Positions 24,501-37,692 of a stretch of DNA of 64,000 bases are shown in pieces (position 1 is the stretch's first letter; every line of letters begins with the position of its first letter). The position numbers and the translations under genes are program-made. The stretch lies in assembly GCF_050948215.1 (NCBI RefSeq), contig NC_135150.1, positions 22,299,943 through 22,363,942 of the forward strand, given 5' to 3'. This DNA comes from Halictus rubicundus (taxonomy: Eukaryota; Arthropoda; Insecta; Hymenoptera; Halictidae). The notes beneath the pieces were generated by a model. That model made no database searches and had not been told where the DNA came from. It was given only the letters and a program-made list of their open reading frames with translations.

Positions 24501-27500
24501 TAAAACAATTTTTAAAAATATACATGCTGCCACGAAGATATTATAAATCAATCGAACAGCAATTTTAATATTGATCTTAATTTAATTTCTTGATATTTCA
24601 GTGACTATGTAGGATTTCGTTATGGTAAAAACAATACCACGTATAGTTTAAATCTAGTTAATACAAAAATTAATACAAGTCAAGTTATTACAAAAAGGCT
24701 AATTCGTTCATAGGATTACGCCGATTCTAAAAGAAAAGATCGAACAATAGATGAAGCCACGAACGTTTAACAAGCCATCGAAAAAGTGACGCAGCCCGAG
24801 CGCGGCGCACGTGCAGATCCCGAGGCAGATTGTTTTTCGTCGTAATTACTGCAAAATACGTGATGCGAATTGTTCCACGCACACCGGCAGCGTCTTTTCA
24901 CTGTTCAATGAATGAAGCGCTTAGGCTAAGCACACGGTGGCGAGAGTACGATGGTAAGAGGCGTGAATGAGCGTAGGAGCTACGATTTCAATGCTTCCTA
25001 ATTTAATTAAGAACCGACCAACCGGTGTGCTATGACGTCTCCTAGTTCATTCTTCGGGGCGTGTGCCGACAGCTGATACTTTTCTCTGCATTGTTCAATC
25101 TTCGAGGAAGAAGGAACAAGGGGCTCGGGCAAAACAAAAAATCGAGCACGAACGATTCGGGCCACGGGGAATGCGAATTTGTTGGCGAATACTCACCGTG
25201 TAGATGCCGAACGCGATCCATCGAGGCCTGTGACCTCTTCCTGCGTAGTAGGACAGGACCACCGACACGAACATTTGCGAGATATCGTTGCCCACTGTGA
25301 TCAGACCTAAACGAACGTGGACATTTTGATGTAAAGCACCTTGTCGCAAAGAGACATTTTTGACCGGGTCTAGAAATTCATTTTTATTCTGATCTTTATG
25401 CAAAATAACAATTTTCTGTGTCAATTAGAAACCTCTAGTGCCTTTCTCTCTTCCCATTGTTTCAAGTTCTATCTACTCACTTCCGTCATAGATCATAAAT
25501 TCTGCCATTTCGTGGGTGGCTTTAGTATTTTGTCAATCGTGAAATTTTTGTGAATTTCGATTACAGAACTCGGAGAAGCTTAACATTCCTTCTTGCAGGA
25601 CTAGAGTTTCAATATAATTGTAAGTACTGGTAATATTTTGGATATGGTTATTGTGCAATTATACTCATTACTGATAAAAAAATATAGGTTTAATCGTTCA
25701 ACCGAAATGATCGAAATCTTCTGTATACTATGCCTACTATATTTTGTTAGACTACAATAAACATTTGTAAGCAACATTTGTACATTTACAGCAATTAGAA
25801 TGAGATGAAAGCATGGTTCCTCGATTCACAATTTTATTACCACCGAAAAACAATAAAAACTATGTTCAATGTGCTACAATAATATTAAGCCTAAAATAAG
25901 TGCATAAAATCTGCAAAAGTGACCATTAGTGGCCTGCATTAGTGATCAAAGGTAAATGATCAAATTTTCTAGAGTAAAATAAAAAACAATACAAATTAAT
26001 TAAAACATCCCATTTCATCAAACGAGAAAAGACAAATTATAAATCAATTAAATTGACGTAGAAAAAAAAAGTATCGATTTCTACGAAGAAGTTATATATA
26101 ATTTTCCTGATTAGTTTAAATTTCATAAGATATCATAGAAAAGAAGAAATAGTAGCATGAATTCTATACACTGAGTAATACAAAAAGTTACATGGCACAC
26201 AACATTTTACAACTTTTCCTTCGTGTTGTTTTACGTTTGTCCCCTCGAATATTATATTAAAACAAATTGTACTCCCGCTCTGAAAAATTCGGTTCATCTG
26301 ATGAAGCAACCACGAAAATATGATCTCGTATTTCTTATACAGCGAAAAATGCATCAATTTTAACACAGCAACGAAAGATAAACATTTAATCAGCGGAGCG
26401 TTCTTGTCTGTAAAAGAATTGTAAAAGTCAGAGCTCGAGAGTGATGTTCTCTTTTGTGTTAGAAAAAATTTAATTCGAACTTGCAAGTTTTGCTCGAGAA
26501 ACAAAGTTCCAGTTAACTTTTTGTGGAAAAAACAATATTATCCTTAAGAATTTCTTTAAAAAGTGTCCTGGGGGAACACATATCTTATAGTTTGCATAAT
26601 AAACGTTCCATGAAAACAATTTCATTTCAGACTGTTCACCAAAAGAAAAAGGATTCCATAAGAGAAACACAGACAAAATTTGAACCGAGCAGAGCAAGCT
26701 TGATGACTGTAATGATTATTTAACATTGCTGTAGTACTATTCATTGAATAATGTTCAGTACACAGTGACTGAAATTCCTGTTATAGGGAAATGTTTTTTG
26801 CGGAAACGTCTACTTTCAAAAGCTATTCTTCGTCTGTTCTTATTGGAAGTTACAGCATGAAAAACATCCCCTAAAAAAGTTTCTGACCCATACGAATGAA
26901 TTGAAGTCTTTGTTTCTGTATAAAACGAGTGTCAAACGAGAACGTGTCAATTTGAGATTTGACCCATTAATATCGTAGCATCATACAGTTTTTGCTGTTG
27001 AGGTTTTCGGTTGCGAGCTGTGGTCCTTTAGAATTATTTTCTCAACGTTTCTCTTCTAACAAACGTTGCAGAAATGATCTGCGATGCCTGTGAAATGCTA
27101 GGAAAACAATTCCAAAAGTCCCATGGCTTGCAATAAAGAAAACTGTGCGCTAGGCAATCAAAAAACTGTTTAAAAAGACAGTAAACGAACAAAAGATAGT
27201 TTAAAAATTCTGTACACTTACAGGCACAGACACATTCTCAGAAGGTGCACAGTGTTTTGAAACAATTTTTCGATCTCGTTGTACGGGGGTCTACAACACG
27301 TCGATTGTCCTTCTTGTCTCTAAACGCTCACCTGTGGTCTTCGAAGGGATCTTGAACCTCTTCTCGATGGTGGTGATGGTGCCATTGAAGTACGCGTAAC
27401 TGGCCGAGAAAATACATCCGAGCACACCGTATAGGAACACGTAGGCCTTCTTATTCGCGAATCTCTGCAGGGTCGGGCCCCGCAAGCACCATATCCCGCA

Positions 27501-27662
27501 GGACGTGTCGTCGGTGATCGGCAGGTCCTTGAACACGTCCTCGAGTCCTCTCGGGCTCGGCGTGGTGGGCGTTGTCGGCGTGGTCGGCGGCGTGCTGGGC
27601 ACCCTCAACAACTTCAGGCTCTCCGGCCCGTTTTTCTCGTGGTTGCTCGTGTTGTTCTTCAT
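18447..27662 (-). CDS. Oatp74D: Gene 2: Oatp74D-type organic anion transporter, 721 aa, 7 coding exons
   Basis: Minus-strand coding exons are 27662-27332, 25306-25197, 22578-22139, 21447-20772, 19978-19594, 18997-18896 and 18568-18447, totalling 2166 bases in one closed frame. The protein has 12 membrane segments, a Thr/Pro-rich N-terminal stretch (about 21-37), RGHRPRW at 134-140, the signature WLGAWWLGW from 295, and a Kazal-like loop from about 485. The central stretch YMPYWIFMPKYIETQYKQSA is what I recognise as characteristic of insect Oatp74D. The Drosophila member imports ecdysone into cells; steroid-hormone import is therefore the likely role, by family membership only. Length is normal for the family. 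It is convergent with gene 1 and in tandem with gene 3. Confidence 0.9.
18896..18997 (-). CDS. Oatp74D: Gene 2 coding exon 6
   Basis: Acceptor GTTTCAG|ATAAAA; donor GCCA|GTAAGT. Encodes the cysteine-spaced DKTCLVWGKTCSGTGNCW loop that OATPs carry before TM12. Confidence 0.9.
19594..19978 (-). CDS. Oatp74D: Gene 2 coding exon 5
   Basis: Acceptor GCTTGCAG|GTGCAG; donor TTTTGG|GTAAGG, phase 1. Encodes the end of the cysteine-rich loop (YTDCSCI, GACPVDC) and TM10-TM11, with VRCVDEKDKTVAMGF. Confidence 0.89.
20222..20548. repeat. Composite foldback MITE, copy A (gene 2 intron 4)
   Basis: Outer inverted arms of about 40 bp (left CCAACATACTCATCACATTT; right ATCAGAAAAATCTCACGAAC) enclose an inner inverted pair, CAGTAGAACCTCGATTATCC at 20306 and its complement ending near 20463. 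The inner pair resembles pogo/Tigger-type ends. Copies B and C (48740, 56665) keep the same order. Confidence 0.75.
20772..21447 (-). CDS. Oatp74D: Gene 2 coding exon 4
   Basis: Acceptor GAACAG|GTGGCT. Encodes residues 294-519: the signature GAWWLGW, TM6-TM9, and the first half of the Kazal-like loop (CNEQCHCDYVTYNPVC, SACHAGC). The donor AAG|GTTCGA is weak, but it is the only phase-0 site that joins to exon 5. The frame stops 12 codons further on. Confidence 0.84.
21531..22041. repeat. Inverted-repeat element in gene 2 intron 3
   Basis: Arms of about 72 bp at 21531-21602 and 21968-22041 share CTACGCCATTCTATTCGTTT, GACATGCTGAACAC and GGGAAAACGC as inverted complements. About 365 bp lie between them, including a tandem 52-bp duplication. 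No open frame. Confidence 0.8.
21606..21709. repeat. 52-bp tandem duplication (2 copies)
   Basis: Two adjacent, nearly identical 52-bp units starting AACGGGCAAACTTATTAAAA and ending ATATAGAAAGGTC, inside the gene 2 intron 3 element. Confidence 0.85.
22139..22578 (-). CDS. Oatp74D: Gene 2 coding exon 3
   Basis: Acceptor GTTAAG|GTTGTC; donor CCAAG|GTATAA, phase 2. Encodes TM3-TM5 with MLPHFLYGPGEDA, an extracellular loop with paired cysteines, and the SYMDDNIKKSKTP loop. Confidence 0.88.
25197..25306 (-). CDS. Oatp74D: Gene 2 coding exon 2
   Basis: Acceptor CGTTTAG|GTCTG; donor CACG|GTGAGT, phase 0. Encodes TM2 and the diagnostic YYAGRGHRPRW loop. Confidence 0.9.
27332..27662 (-). CDS. Oatp74D: Gene 2 coding exon 1
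   Basis: Encodes residues 1-110: a cytoplasmic N-terminus with the TPPTTPTTPTTPSP run, CGIWCLRGPTLQRFA, and TM1 (about 74-95). Donor CACAG|GTGAGC, phase 1 after KTT. The ATG is the first in its frame with a family-like continuation. Confidence 0.87.
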
Positions 27663-27947
27663 GTTCTCGATTGTTGGCCAAGTCGCCGTTCAACAAAACG
27701 AAACGGCAACGCCGTCCCGGCAGCAGCTCGAGATCCGTCTGACCTCAATCGCTGGTCGCACGTTTTTGATGTACCTCCGCCGTTCCCGCGGCCCTTGGCA
27801 TCGCTTTTCCTCGACCACCTTGTCAACCACCCTACAAACAGATCTTCCTACTCAGAGATCGACACGGTCACGTGTTCTCCATGGCTCGGTGCCGCGTGGC
27901 TCAAGATACCCCGTCAGATTCCCCGTCTCTCTCTCACTCTCTCTCTC

Positions 27948-28013
<66 letters not shown>

Positions 28014-29450
28014 TCTCTGTCTCTCTCTCTCTGTCTCGAACCCTCTTCCTCACGATCTTCGCGCGATCACAGACCTGCCTGCGAATTCGAACAGACTGTT
28101 TCAACAACCTCCGGTTCAAACTCGTGGGACTCGTAACGCGGGCACTCACTAAACGTCGACACATTTTGTATCGCGTGTCGCGACGACGTTTCAAATTCAA
28201 CCGACTGAAGTTTGTTAACGCCGACAAGCGAGCTGCGGGAAATCGCGCGCCTAACTTTACGACGCCTACGTTCCTAACATTCGATAGACGGACGGGCCTA
28301 ATGGTCGCAACGATGATAGCAATACCATTTATAAAGTTGCTAGCCGATTTCTGTAAATACATTTCTAATCGCCCCTGGTCCGAATCGCCAGAAGCACGGC
28401 TAGGCTAGGCTAGGTCAAAGAGGACCTAGACCCTGTCGATGGAGTGCTAATACTTGGCACATTCTCACACTTCGATGCTGGGGTTCAGGTCCACTTTTGA
28501 TCGTTTCAAGGACATCGCCTAGCTGCTCGACGCCTAGACTTCAATTAAAACTAGTTGCAAATAAGCTGGCCAGGATTCGTTCGGTACGCAGTCATTCTTA
28601 TTCGATCTGAACCTGAACCTTATAACTTGGAACTCTTTGACACTAGATTGGCAGGCTCCATTTTGGCCCAGGATTCGGAAGACATCACCTGGCTACTCAG
28701 CTCCTGGCGGTTCATGTCAACCGAGACTCGTACATTCGTTTACGGTAAGAAGCTCGATGGATCCAGATCAGATTCGAGATGTATTTAAAGAAATTGATGA
28801 GCAACTTTATAAACAGTGTTAGGTACTGTCATCTGTGCAACTATGGAAACCGTCCGCTTTCCGAGTGTTAAGGTTCGGGCTTGGATCAAATAAAAATGAT
28901 TATATACCGAAGGAAGGCTGTTCAGCGTCTTTCCAACTAGTTTGAATTGCAGTCCAGAAGCTAGAGAACTAAGCAGATGTCTTTGTGAAATGATGTGTCA
29001 AAAAAGACCCGGCGTCTAAGTGTGAAATAATTCAGGATCAGATCAAATCAGGACTAGATTAATACATCGACGAAAGACTGCCCAGCATATTCCCGGCCAG
29101 TTTTAATTGAAGTCAAGCGCGCGGATGATCGACAACTTCGAAATCAGCCGAAATGGACCCGCACTCCGCCATCCATGTGTTAGAGGGTTCGTGATCAGAT
29201 CGAATGAGCTCGGTACCAGATCGCACGTCGAAGCTGTCCGGTTTGTGTTTAAGTAGCTTTAATCGCGGTGGTCGTCAACAAGTGATTCGTTGTTCCCCAA
29301 AGCGAATAATTTTGAAATACTTCGAGAGCGTCCGCGGGCAAAGCTGCAAAAGGGAAAGATGCTTGCACGTACCCGCGTGAAAAGTAGGAACCACTGGTGT
29401 GGTAGGAGGCCAAACGGATCCGAGATGTTGCTGAGCCTGGAGCCGATCGG
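27663..29450 (-). promoter_or_regulatory. Probable gene 2 5' UTR / upstream region
   Basis: GC-richer than the surrounding intergenic DNA and directly upstream of the gene 2 start codon. It contains a long (TC)n tract and no recognisable coding exon. Within 28400-29250, phrases such as GATCAGATC.AAT and AGTTT.AATTG.AGTC recur in a degenerate way. Promoter status is inferred from position and composition. Confidence 0.3.
27925..28036. repeat. (TC)n microsatellite upstream of gene 2
   Basis: About 110 bp of TC repeats with rare substitutions. Long frames of alternating Ser-Leu or Arg-Glu across it are artefacts. Confidence 0.9.
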
Positions 29451-29452
29451 AA

Positions 29453-29700
29453 GTGATCGGCGGAGACCACGGGTTTCGCGAGGAGGTTCGGGGAACGCGC
29501 ACCTCGTGTCCGAAAACGAACGATATTCTTGCCGAACTGGTGCCACCACCGACGCTCGACGAAGACGAAACCCGCGTTCGAATCCTCCCGAGGATCCCCA
29601 CTATCGACCCTGAAGAATCGATCGGACGACAGAGGATCGCGACGCGGAGAACTGTGATGCATCTACGGTACCTCGGTCCGCGTTGCTGTTATCAAGCGGG
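29453..29700 (+). other. Unassigned GC-rich open frame, possible exon
   Basis: A plus-strand frame includes the protein-like stretch ILAELVPPPTLDEDETRVRI, followed by LPRIPTIDPEES. I recognise no family, and the frame runs on into a TC microsatellite where it ceases to look real. Minus-strand frames overlap it. It may be an exon of an unrelated gene, or GC-rich 5' regulatory DNA of gene 2 that happens to be open. Confidence 0.15.
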
Positions 29701-29836
29701 CACATTTTCTGCCTCTCTTGCAATCGCTCGGGCATCTCCCTCCTATACCCTAGCCTCGCGACTGTCTTGCTCTTGGCAGTGTCTGTCACTCTCACTCTCT
29801 GTCACTGTCAACTGCTCTCCGTTTGCTCTGTCGATC

Positions 29837-29848
29837 CTCTCTTTCTCT

Positions 29849-29915
<67 letters not shown>
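29837..29915. repeat. (TC)n microsatellite
   Basis: Roughly 30 or more continuous TC units ending before AACTCCCCC. Confidence 0.9.
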
Positions 29916-29916
<1 letters not shown>

Positions 29917-31730
29917 ACTCCCCCTCTCTGTCCCTCTTTTCCTATTTCTCAGCCCAGGGATCCGCTTATCTTCGTCTAGCTCCTTTTCAGATCTGTGTTC
30001 GATAAAATCGCTATTGATAATGATGGCTGATTGGAGCTCCGAGGACCGATTAAACAAAGACTGAAAAACTACGTGATCGGTAGCCGAGCGTTCCGAGATA
30101 GGCGATGATCGTTATTGAGAATCGGTTGTACCGATCTCAAACGCGGCCGATTTTCAGCTTGATTTTCGTACGAGAAGCGAGAGAGTGATGAATGATTTAT
30201 CGGTGATATATCTCTTAACGCTGCGAACGCGCCGCTCGCTATCGGACCGACCGACTGATTACGATCTTCACCGTTCCCGAACATGTAAATATTCCAGTCC
30301 GTTGTAAATGAATTAAGCGCATCAAATTTTGAGCACCGAGCCACTTAAATTACAATTCCACCTTGCGCTGCCAATCTCTTCCGCCCCCTCGAAATGCAAT
30401 TTCATCGCGACGATTAATAACCGCGTACCGGCGGCCGAGCAATAAATGCGGACGAGTGTAATGAAAATCAGCGATGGACAATGTTTTTTGTCTTTCTTTT
30501 TTTTTTAATTTGTCACTGTAACTGGCGAAAATCAGCCTCAGCTTGTAAGATTCTTCGTGTAACGGAGATTCCAATTAGATTTTCATGTCGATCGGGTAAT
30601 CAATTAATCCACGCTGAACATGATAACATAGCCGTTGCGTAATTTTTTTTTAGTCAGGTTTCGAGGTAATATAGGTCAGGTTATTGTCGTGATCAAAACG
30701 AGAAAGGGGGAAAAAACAGAAAATAAAAGATGCCTCTAGATACAGTAAGCTCATATATCGTATGCATTTATCGCATCTGTGGTATTTAACAAAATTGCGT
30801 TAAAAATCAAATAAACATCGCACTGAATTTCGTTAAATATTACGCTGAACCGATATTGAAACAGTTGCAGTGTTAATGAGTAGACTACGGATTTAATGCA
30901 CTCCCAACAAATATGAGTAAATGCTTGCAAAAAAAACAGTAAAAATGTCTATGTTATGTCTATGAACGATAAATTCTTTGAAAATGAAAATAAAATTCTT
31001 CTCAACTTTCTGCGAATTTATCTAAACAGTTGCAGTAGAATTACAGCAGCTGTTGCAATTGTTTAGCAAGTATTAGGGTTGGGGCTCTCCCGAGGACCTT
31101 CTTGGTCGGCCATTTTGTTTATTTTTGGTGGGTATTCCCGAGCAGGACCAGGTCTAAAGATAACGGATCTCGCCGAGATAGACGAGATCTCGGCTTTAGG
31201 TATGGTGTCTATGTTCGTTCCTAGTCAACCTCCGCCAGCAGAGGCTCACATTGTGAACCCATTATGATTTAATAGAATCGACGTGATGTACACACACGCG
31301 CACACTAACGCGCCCGGTAAACTCTTCCGTCTATTCCCGCGCATTGCTAATGGCGCACACCAAACATCTCATACAGCTAATAGCAGCCGGTTAATTGCTG
31401 AAATTTAATTTTCGATCGAAGAACGGATCGGCCTCCGCGCACTGTCGTCACTAGTTAACGAAACGGGAGCAGACGCCCGTTCCACCGGCAAAATCAATTT
31501 TTTCATTCTTCGTGTTGCGCTATTTTCAGATCTCGAAAGGGATTATTGATATTTCTACCCTTTGCCATTCGATGCTCTGTGGTTCATCGTTGTTTACGGG
31601 TCTTTGTGCGAATGTAAATTCGTGTGCGTGGAGAACTTGAAATCCGTGTGACATTTTTGTCTTTTATTGAGAGCGTTAGGCTGTGAGTAAAATAGGAGGT
31701 GAACATATAGAAATCTATTCGATATATATC

Positions 31731-31950
31731 TATACTAGAATATACATGAATATTCCAGAATATACCAGAATTGCTAGAATATACTAGAATATACTAGAAT
31801 ATACCAAAATATGCCAGAATATACTAGAATATACTAGAATATACTAGAATATTCTAGAATATACAAGAATATACAAGAATATACCAGGATATACTAGAAT
31901 ACACAAGAATACACAAGAATATACCAGAATACAGCAGAATATACTAGAAT
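31731..31950. repeat. 10-bp minisatellite (ATACTAGAAT)n
   Basis: About 22 units of a 10-bp motif, consensus ATACTAGAAT with variants ATACCAGAAT, ATACAAGAAT and ATTCTAGAAT. The phase stays constant through the array. Confidence 0.9.
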
Positions 31951-34900
31951 ATATATGCATATTGCTGAGGATACCTAAAATTAATCGATCAGATCATTAT
32001 AGGACCTTGTGTGAATCTATGTGTGTGTAGAATTCCATTTTAGGGAACTCATAAATTAAAGTAGAAATTATGGATTACCACGGATCAATGTAAATAATGG
32101 GGTTTTATTTTTTAATTATGTGCTCGTCACTTTTTACTGAATTTGCCATATTGTTACGCATAAATTAGTCGAACCGAATGATATACAGTATAGGCGGTTG
32201 CGAAATCGACTAATATCTTGTTATCACTGTCACTGCGATAATTAAGCGATATTAATTACCACACTCGATTCTACCGAATGCACGTGCCTGAGCTTACGGT
32301 GACGTATTTTCCCGCGTCGCGATCTGTACAGTTTTCTTTCGCTATAAGTCGATGGCTCTGGACCGGCTTTCGACCTATTACGAATGAGGATACCTATGCG
32401 GCTTCACTTTGCTTCCGAGTGGGCCGGGAGTGAATGAGGAGGATGCGCCAGAGGCTGGAATGTAGCGGCAAAGTGCAAAGCGGTCAGCCGAGCATCGATT
32501 GTACAAATATGACATGCCGTCTCGTTTGCTACATGTGTACGTATTGTATGTGGCTTGACTTTGTTCGCGAGAGTGCCGAGAGAGAACACTCTCGTTGGAA
32601 AGGGATAAAATATGACATACCCTCTCGTTCTGGCACTAATAAGCGGTGTCTTCAAAAGAAGCAGAGGGGATGCAAAATTTTCTTGTTGCAAAAAAGAAAC
32701 GTCGTCGTCTTATTGAAGGTACCTACGCTCAGTGTCGCCAGATGAGGGGAGGGAGCACGAATTTAGGGGAAAAAGTTACCCTCTCTCACTCTCTGCCAGG
32801 TCCGGAGTATGCACGAAAGAGACGGAACGCGTCACGTGACCCGGTCGCACCGGAAGCGCGGTGGAAAGGGAAATTAGAGTGGGGGAAGAAGTCCTGATCT
32901 GGCGACTCTGCCTACCCCTATTCGCAATACGTCGAAAACCGAGCAGAGATAGGATATTGGATGGTTTTTCTGGCGCATGCGCAACTATTTTGGCGTGAGT
33001 AAATTAATAAGATTGGCTAAAATCGGGTACCTAGATTACCCCGCATAATGTCGCAAAATTTGTTATGATTTGATTTTGAAATGTGAATGTATAACATTAT
33101 AACATTATAACATGTCCTGAACTCTTCCGGCACTTCCCCGCAAACAACACTTCCTCACTACATTTTCCACAACATAAATACTGTATTGTGCATATATTCG
33201 CGCTAATGTAATTTATTACACATTTATTTCGTCTGGAAACTGTAAATTATAAATATATGCAAACTTACTTGTGGAAATGAAAATTAAATACGAATTTGTA
33301 TTTGTTGTCAATTGCAAACACTGTTGAGATAAAAATATAATATAAACTTTCTTCAGTATTGCAAATTTTATTACGCTCCATATACTATGAAGATGTTATG
33401 TGTTGTTATTATATTAGCTTACCATGTGGAAACACATTTTTTTACGTACCATACGTAATATTTAATATTTCAACATTTCTTAATAAAATATACTTTTCTC
33501 AGTACAATAGATTACTTATTGTTTTTGAAATGCAGTGTCAAATTTTTAACGTTTCGGTGTGTATAATTGTATGTATATATAAATTATAGTATTAGACGTT
33601 CGTGCACGTATTACGATATACGATGTATTTATTGCAATAAAATATTCCAAAAATGCACTTAAAAAATAGTAAGGATATAGTACTAACGAGTGACGTCATT
33701 TCAGTTGGCGGACATATTCACTTACCAAAAATTTTACACAATGTTTTTGCAATCTATCACACACCACTTAATCGATGCACCTTTCACTATCTAAAATATT
33801 AACAAAAAATTGACACAAACTTCTTCCAGTGTTACATTTAACGGAAAAATTCGAAAATGACAATGTTACTGCTCGATACACACGCGGTAACAATCCTAGG
33901 AGATGTTGTAAGGCCATGTGTAAAGAGTAATAAATCTCCCTTTATACTTCATTTACGATCTAATCAAACAAATTCTTCACTGCTAACTCTTCGGAACACA
34001 GTCGAAACAATGTTAAAACTGATTAGAGATTCCCCACGCAATTGTTTTATCGTTCGATCAAGTATCTAACAAATTGATATCTCAATCAGACCTTGCGTTC
34101 AGATTGATCGTTTGTTAACAATGTGATTAAGTATCAATAATCCATTTGTCTTCATTTTATTTCTCCCTTTTATAGGTAGATTTATGGTAGAAAAGTGAAA
34201 ATGCATTTTATTTAGCAAAAATATTTTTATTAAAAAATTGAAATATCCTTTATTGTGTGATACATTTGGTAAAACTTTAACCAAATGAGTTGAAAATGAT
34301 TTTTCAATTGTTTTTACTCGTGTACGCAGTATCCAAGCAATATTTTCCAAAATGAAATTAAAATATTAAGAAAAAAGGAAATGTTCATCACTCTTTATGA
34401 AAATTTTCTTCTATCACGTGTGCAAAAAATTGTTTGAAACGGACCGTTAATAGGAAAGACAGTCTTCATTTTCTTGTTAAATTGAACACGTAAAAATTAA
34501 TCACATACATTCTTTTATCTCAAGGTCAAGATAAGTAGCTATAGTAAGAAATGATAATAATGTAGAAGTGTAAAGTAAAGAACTTGTAAAGTAGGATATA
34601 CTAAATTAGTGTATGCTAAAGTAGAATATACTATTGTAACAACAAAAATGTATTTGTATTACGAAAATCGTGCCATAAGCATCTACATAAATATATTCTG
34701 TGTAAACAATACATTCAGAACAAACTGTTATGTTGTCATTATAATAAAATGTTATTAAATTCTATTAGAATTCCTCGTGCGTTATATTTGTATATGTACT
34801 ACTGCCTCAAACACACCACAATTTATTCACAGACCACACACACACACAAACGTCTGGCAAATCGGCAATCTCTACACCGAGCAGTAAAGCTAACATAATA

Positions 34901-35514
34901 AAGACAGAAAAACATCTAATCTGATCGAGCCTGGGGGGGATTTATTAAAAGATCAATGAAAACATAGACCGTAAAAACGAAATGGGGGCAGGCTGCTGAT
35001 TGTTTTACCTGCGCATGCCTTTCTTTAGCAGATCCACTGATAAATTCTCCGATGTCCTTCTCTAAAATCCCTTAAAATCACCTTCCATTCCATCAAAATT
35101 ATTTTTGCAATCGCGGGTGCGCGCGCCGTTCGATAAAATAAATAAAGTTCGCGACGCGAGTCATTGAACGGTTTTTAACAGCGCCCGCTTCTGGGTGACT
35201 CGCAGGAAACGTATCCCTCACGACGCTCTCGCATGTCTGCAAACACATGTCGAATGTTTTGGCCGACGGTGAAAATTTACATCTACGATAAGACCGTTGT
35301 AAATTAGTACGCAATCTCGCCTTGTCGCCGTGCGAAACGTACAGCGTGATACCTTCATTTTTTCTAATCCGATTGTTAAACGTTCTACGTTCCCGAGAAT
35401 TTCAAGGAAGCGCCGGAAAGAAAATATTCCGCGAAACGTATCTTAACGTCTCCTCAACGTCTAATTTAAAAGCATTTCTGGATCGAATTTATGCAATTTT
35501 TAGACAGCAAATCT

Positions 35515-35844
35515 GTTAGGTTGTTACATGTGAAATGTCCGATTTTAGAAAGGAAATGTTGCGAAGCGTTTTGATCAAGAAATACTATTGTAGCCTGCAG
35601 GTTTATTATACAGTATATTCACATATACAGTATACAGTGCATACAGACAGCATACAGTACAGGCTTAGGCATCATAGATATAAATTATTTAAAAAATAAA
35701 AGTTAATACAGTATATGCAGAACAGTATACAGTATACAGTATATACAGTATTGTGCAGATTTTTATTTTACAATTACGGAAATTATAAAGATGATTTCGG
35801 AATTTTAAAATTGAAAATCGGACATTTCATATGAAAGAACCTAA
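35515..35844. repeat. Inverted-repeat element with TACAG-rich interior
   Basis: Arms of about 31 bp share TTAGGTT and GAAATGTCCGATTTT in opposite orientation at the two ends. The interior carries clustered TATACAG/ACAGTATACAG repeats (about 35606-35752). No coding capacity. Confidence 0.65.
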
Positions 35845-37692
35845 TAGTTTTCTTCGCGTTCAACACAAGCGCCGGCGAGTATTAAACTTTTACTCGTTGC
35901 ATTTTCCGTGGCCAACGCTCCCATTGCATCGTGACGTACAGTCGGCGATCGTGTTTACTTTTTTCCGACCGCCGTCGGTGTGCAAAAAATAGCCAACATT
36001 TAATCCGTCTTGATATACGAATCAGATCACCGTGCTCGATATTTGCACGATTCTGATCAAATCGCGTGTCATTTACAATACAATGTTGGAGACAAGCAAC
36101 GCGTTTTATCGCAGCAAATAGAACAATCGCCTGATACGCGCGTGAAATTTTTTAATTGCCGCCCGACCCTCTTGCGCCACTCGCGGCGAAAAACAGACGT
36201 CGCAAAGACCGCAATTAATATTAGGCAAATTATCTCCGCAGGTTGCGCCGGTTACATTTCCGGATAATACATGTTGCAAAATGCAACTTCAGCCAATGAT
36301 CGATAAATCACTTCTTTGCTAGTTCAGATCACGTTTTTACATTATTCGAGAACAAATCGCTTTATTTCTTAACCTTTAACTGGTATATTGGGCTTTCCGA
36401 TGATTATTGACCTTAATATAAGTATAAAATTCTATAGGATCATAACGTCCCTTAAATAAACTAGCAGTTTTGCTTGAAATAGAATTTTTTTCTTGAAACA
36501 GTTTATATTGCATTAACCCTTTCGTTCCTTTAATTAAATGACAAATGAATATGCTACCCTCGTACAGTTGGTATACTGCAGCTATTTGATGATTTTATTC
36601 ATTCAGCAGGAATGACCTTAAATAATTTTTTCAAAATGATATGTTTCAAACAGGTGAATATAATTTTTGCCGAATTATTTAATATTACGTATTATATTTA
36701 TTATTCTATTTTCCCCACAACAAGTCTGTACACTAAATTTTTTCAAATATCAAGTTTCTTGAACTTCTTCAGAACATTTCGGTTATTTAGTCTTAAATTA
36801 TATACTTAAAGGTCCTAGATCCTTTCAGAAAGGTCCTAATGTAATACTTCGTAACCTGAACACTGTATCATTGAAGGGTTACGGATTTTGAATTTTGCAA
36901 TGACGCGGATTGAGAATATGGAACGTTCGTTTTGTTTTTTACAAGTTTAAATATTCATTTTTTTGTTCGTTCAAGTTACTGTGTGCATTGGTGATACTCC
37001 GGGTGACGATACAGTGTATAGAAATTATGAAAAGATACATATTAGCTGATAAACAGTTGAAAATATCAGTCGTTAGAGACTCGGAATTCAGTTTTATTGT
37101 GATAAATCTGAACACGGTGGATTTACGGTGGCGACACACGGCTGCTGGTATGTATTCTTAAACAATATCGAGACTTCGGCGGAATATTACACAATTAAGT
37201 ATACAATGAGATGCTATTTATGTTTTGCGTTGCGTTCTGCAAACACCTCGCGCGAATTTTTGTGAACGAAGCCAAATTTTCATTGGGAGTTCGAACTTAA
37301 ATATTTCGTCTTTTGTTGCGTCGTTCTAAATTACCGGAAAATATTCTGTAACATTTCAATCGTTAAGATTCACTTTCAACACCTCTTATGATTATTATTT
37401 TTTTAAATTGAAACTCTACTAATTTCTTGCAATTGAAAGTGCAACGTTTATTGCGTTTTTTGCCACATTATTGTAAATAATTCGTGTACATTCTGTAACA
37501 TTCGAATCATTAAGGTTCACTTTCTATAACTCTTACGATTAACGTTCATTTCTTAAATTTGAGATTGATAGCGCAAAGTTAATAGTACAATGTTAATAAT
37601 TGCTTTCTTGATTATTCGATCATTCTTTTACACTTGTATCTATAGAATATGCTTGTCCTTCGTGTACTTGGATACCAAACTATCAAACACAC

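Noticed and set aside
27505..28152. Plus-strand 215-codon frame
   Set aside because: It is antisense to gene 2 exon 1 and continues into a microsatellite.
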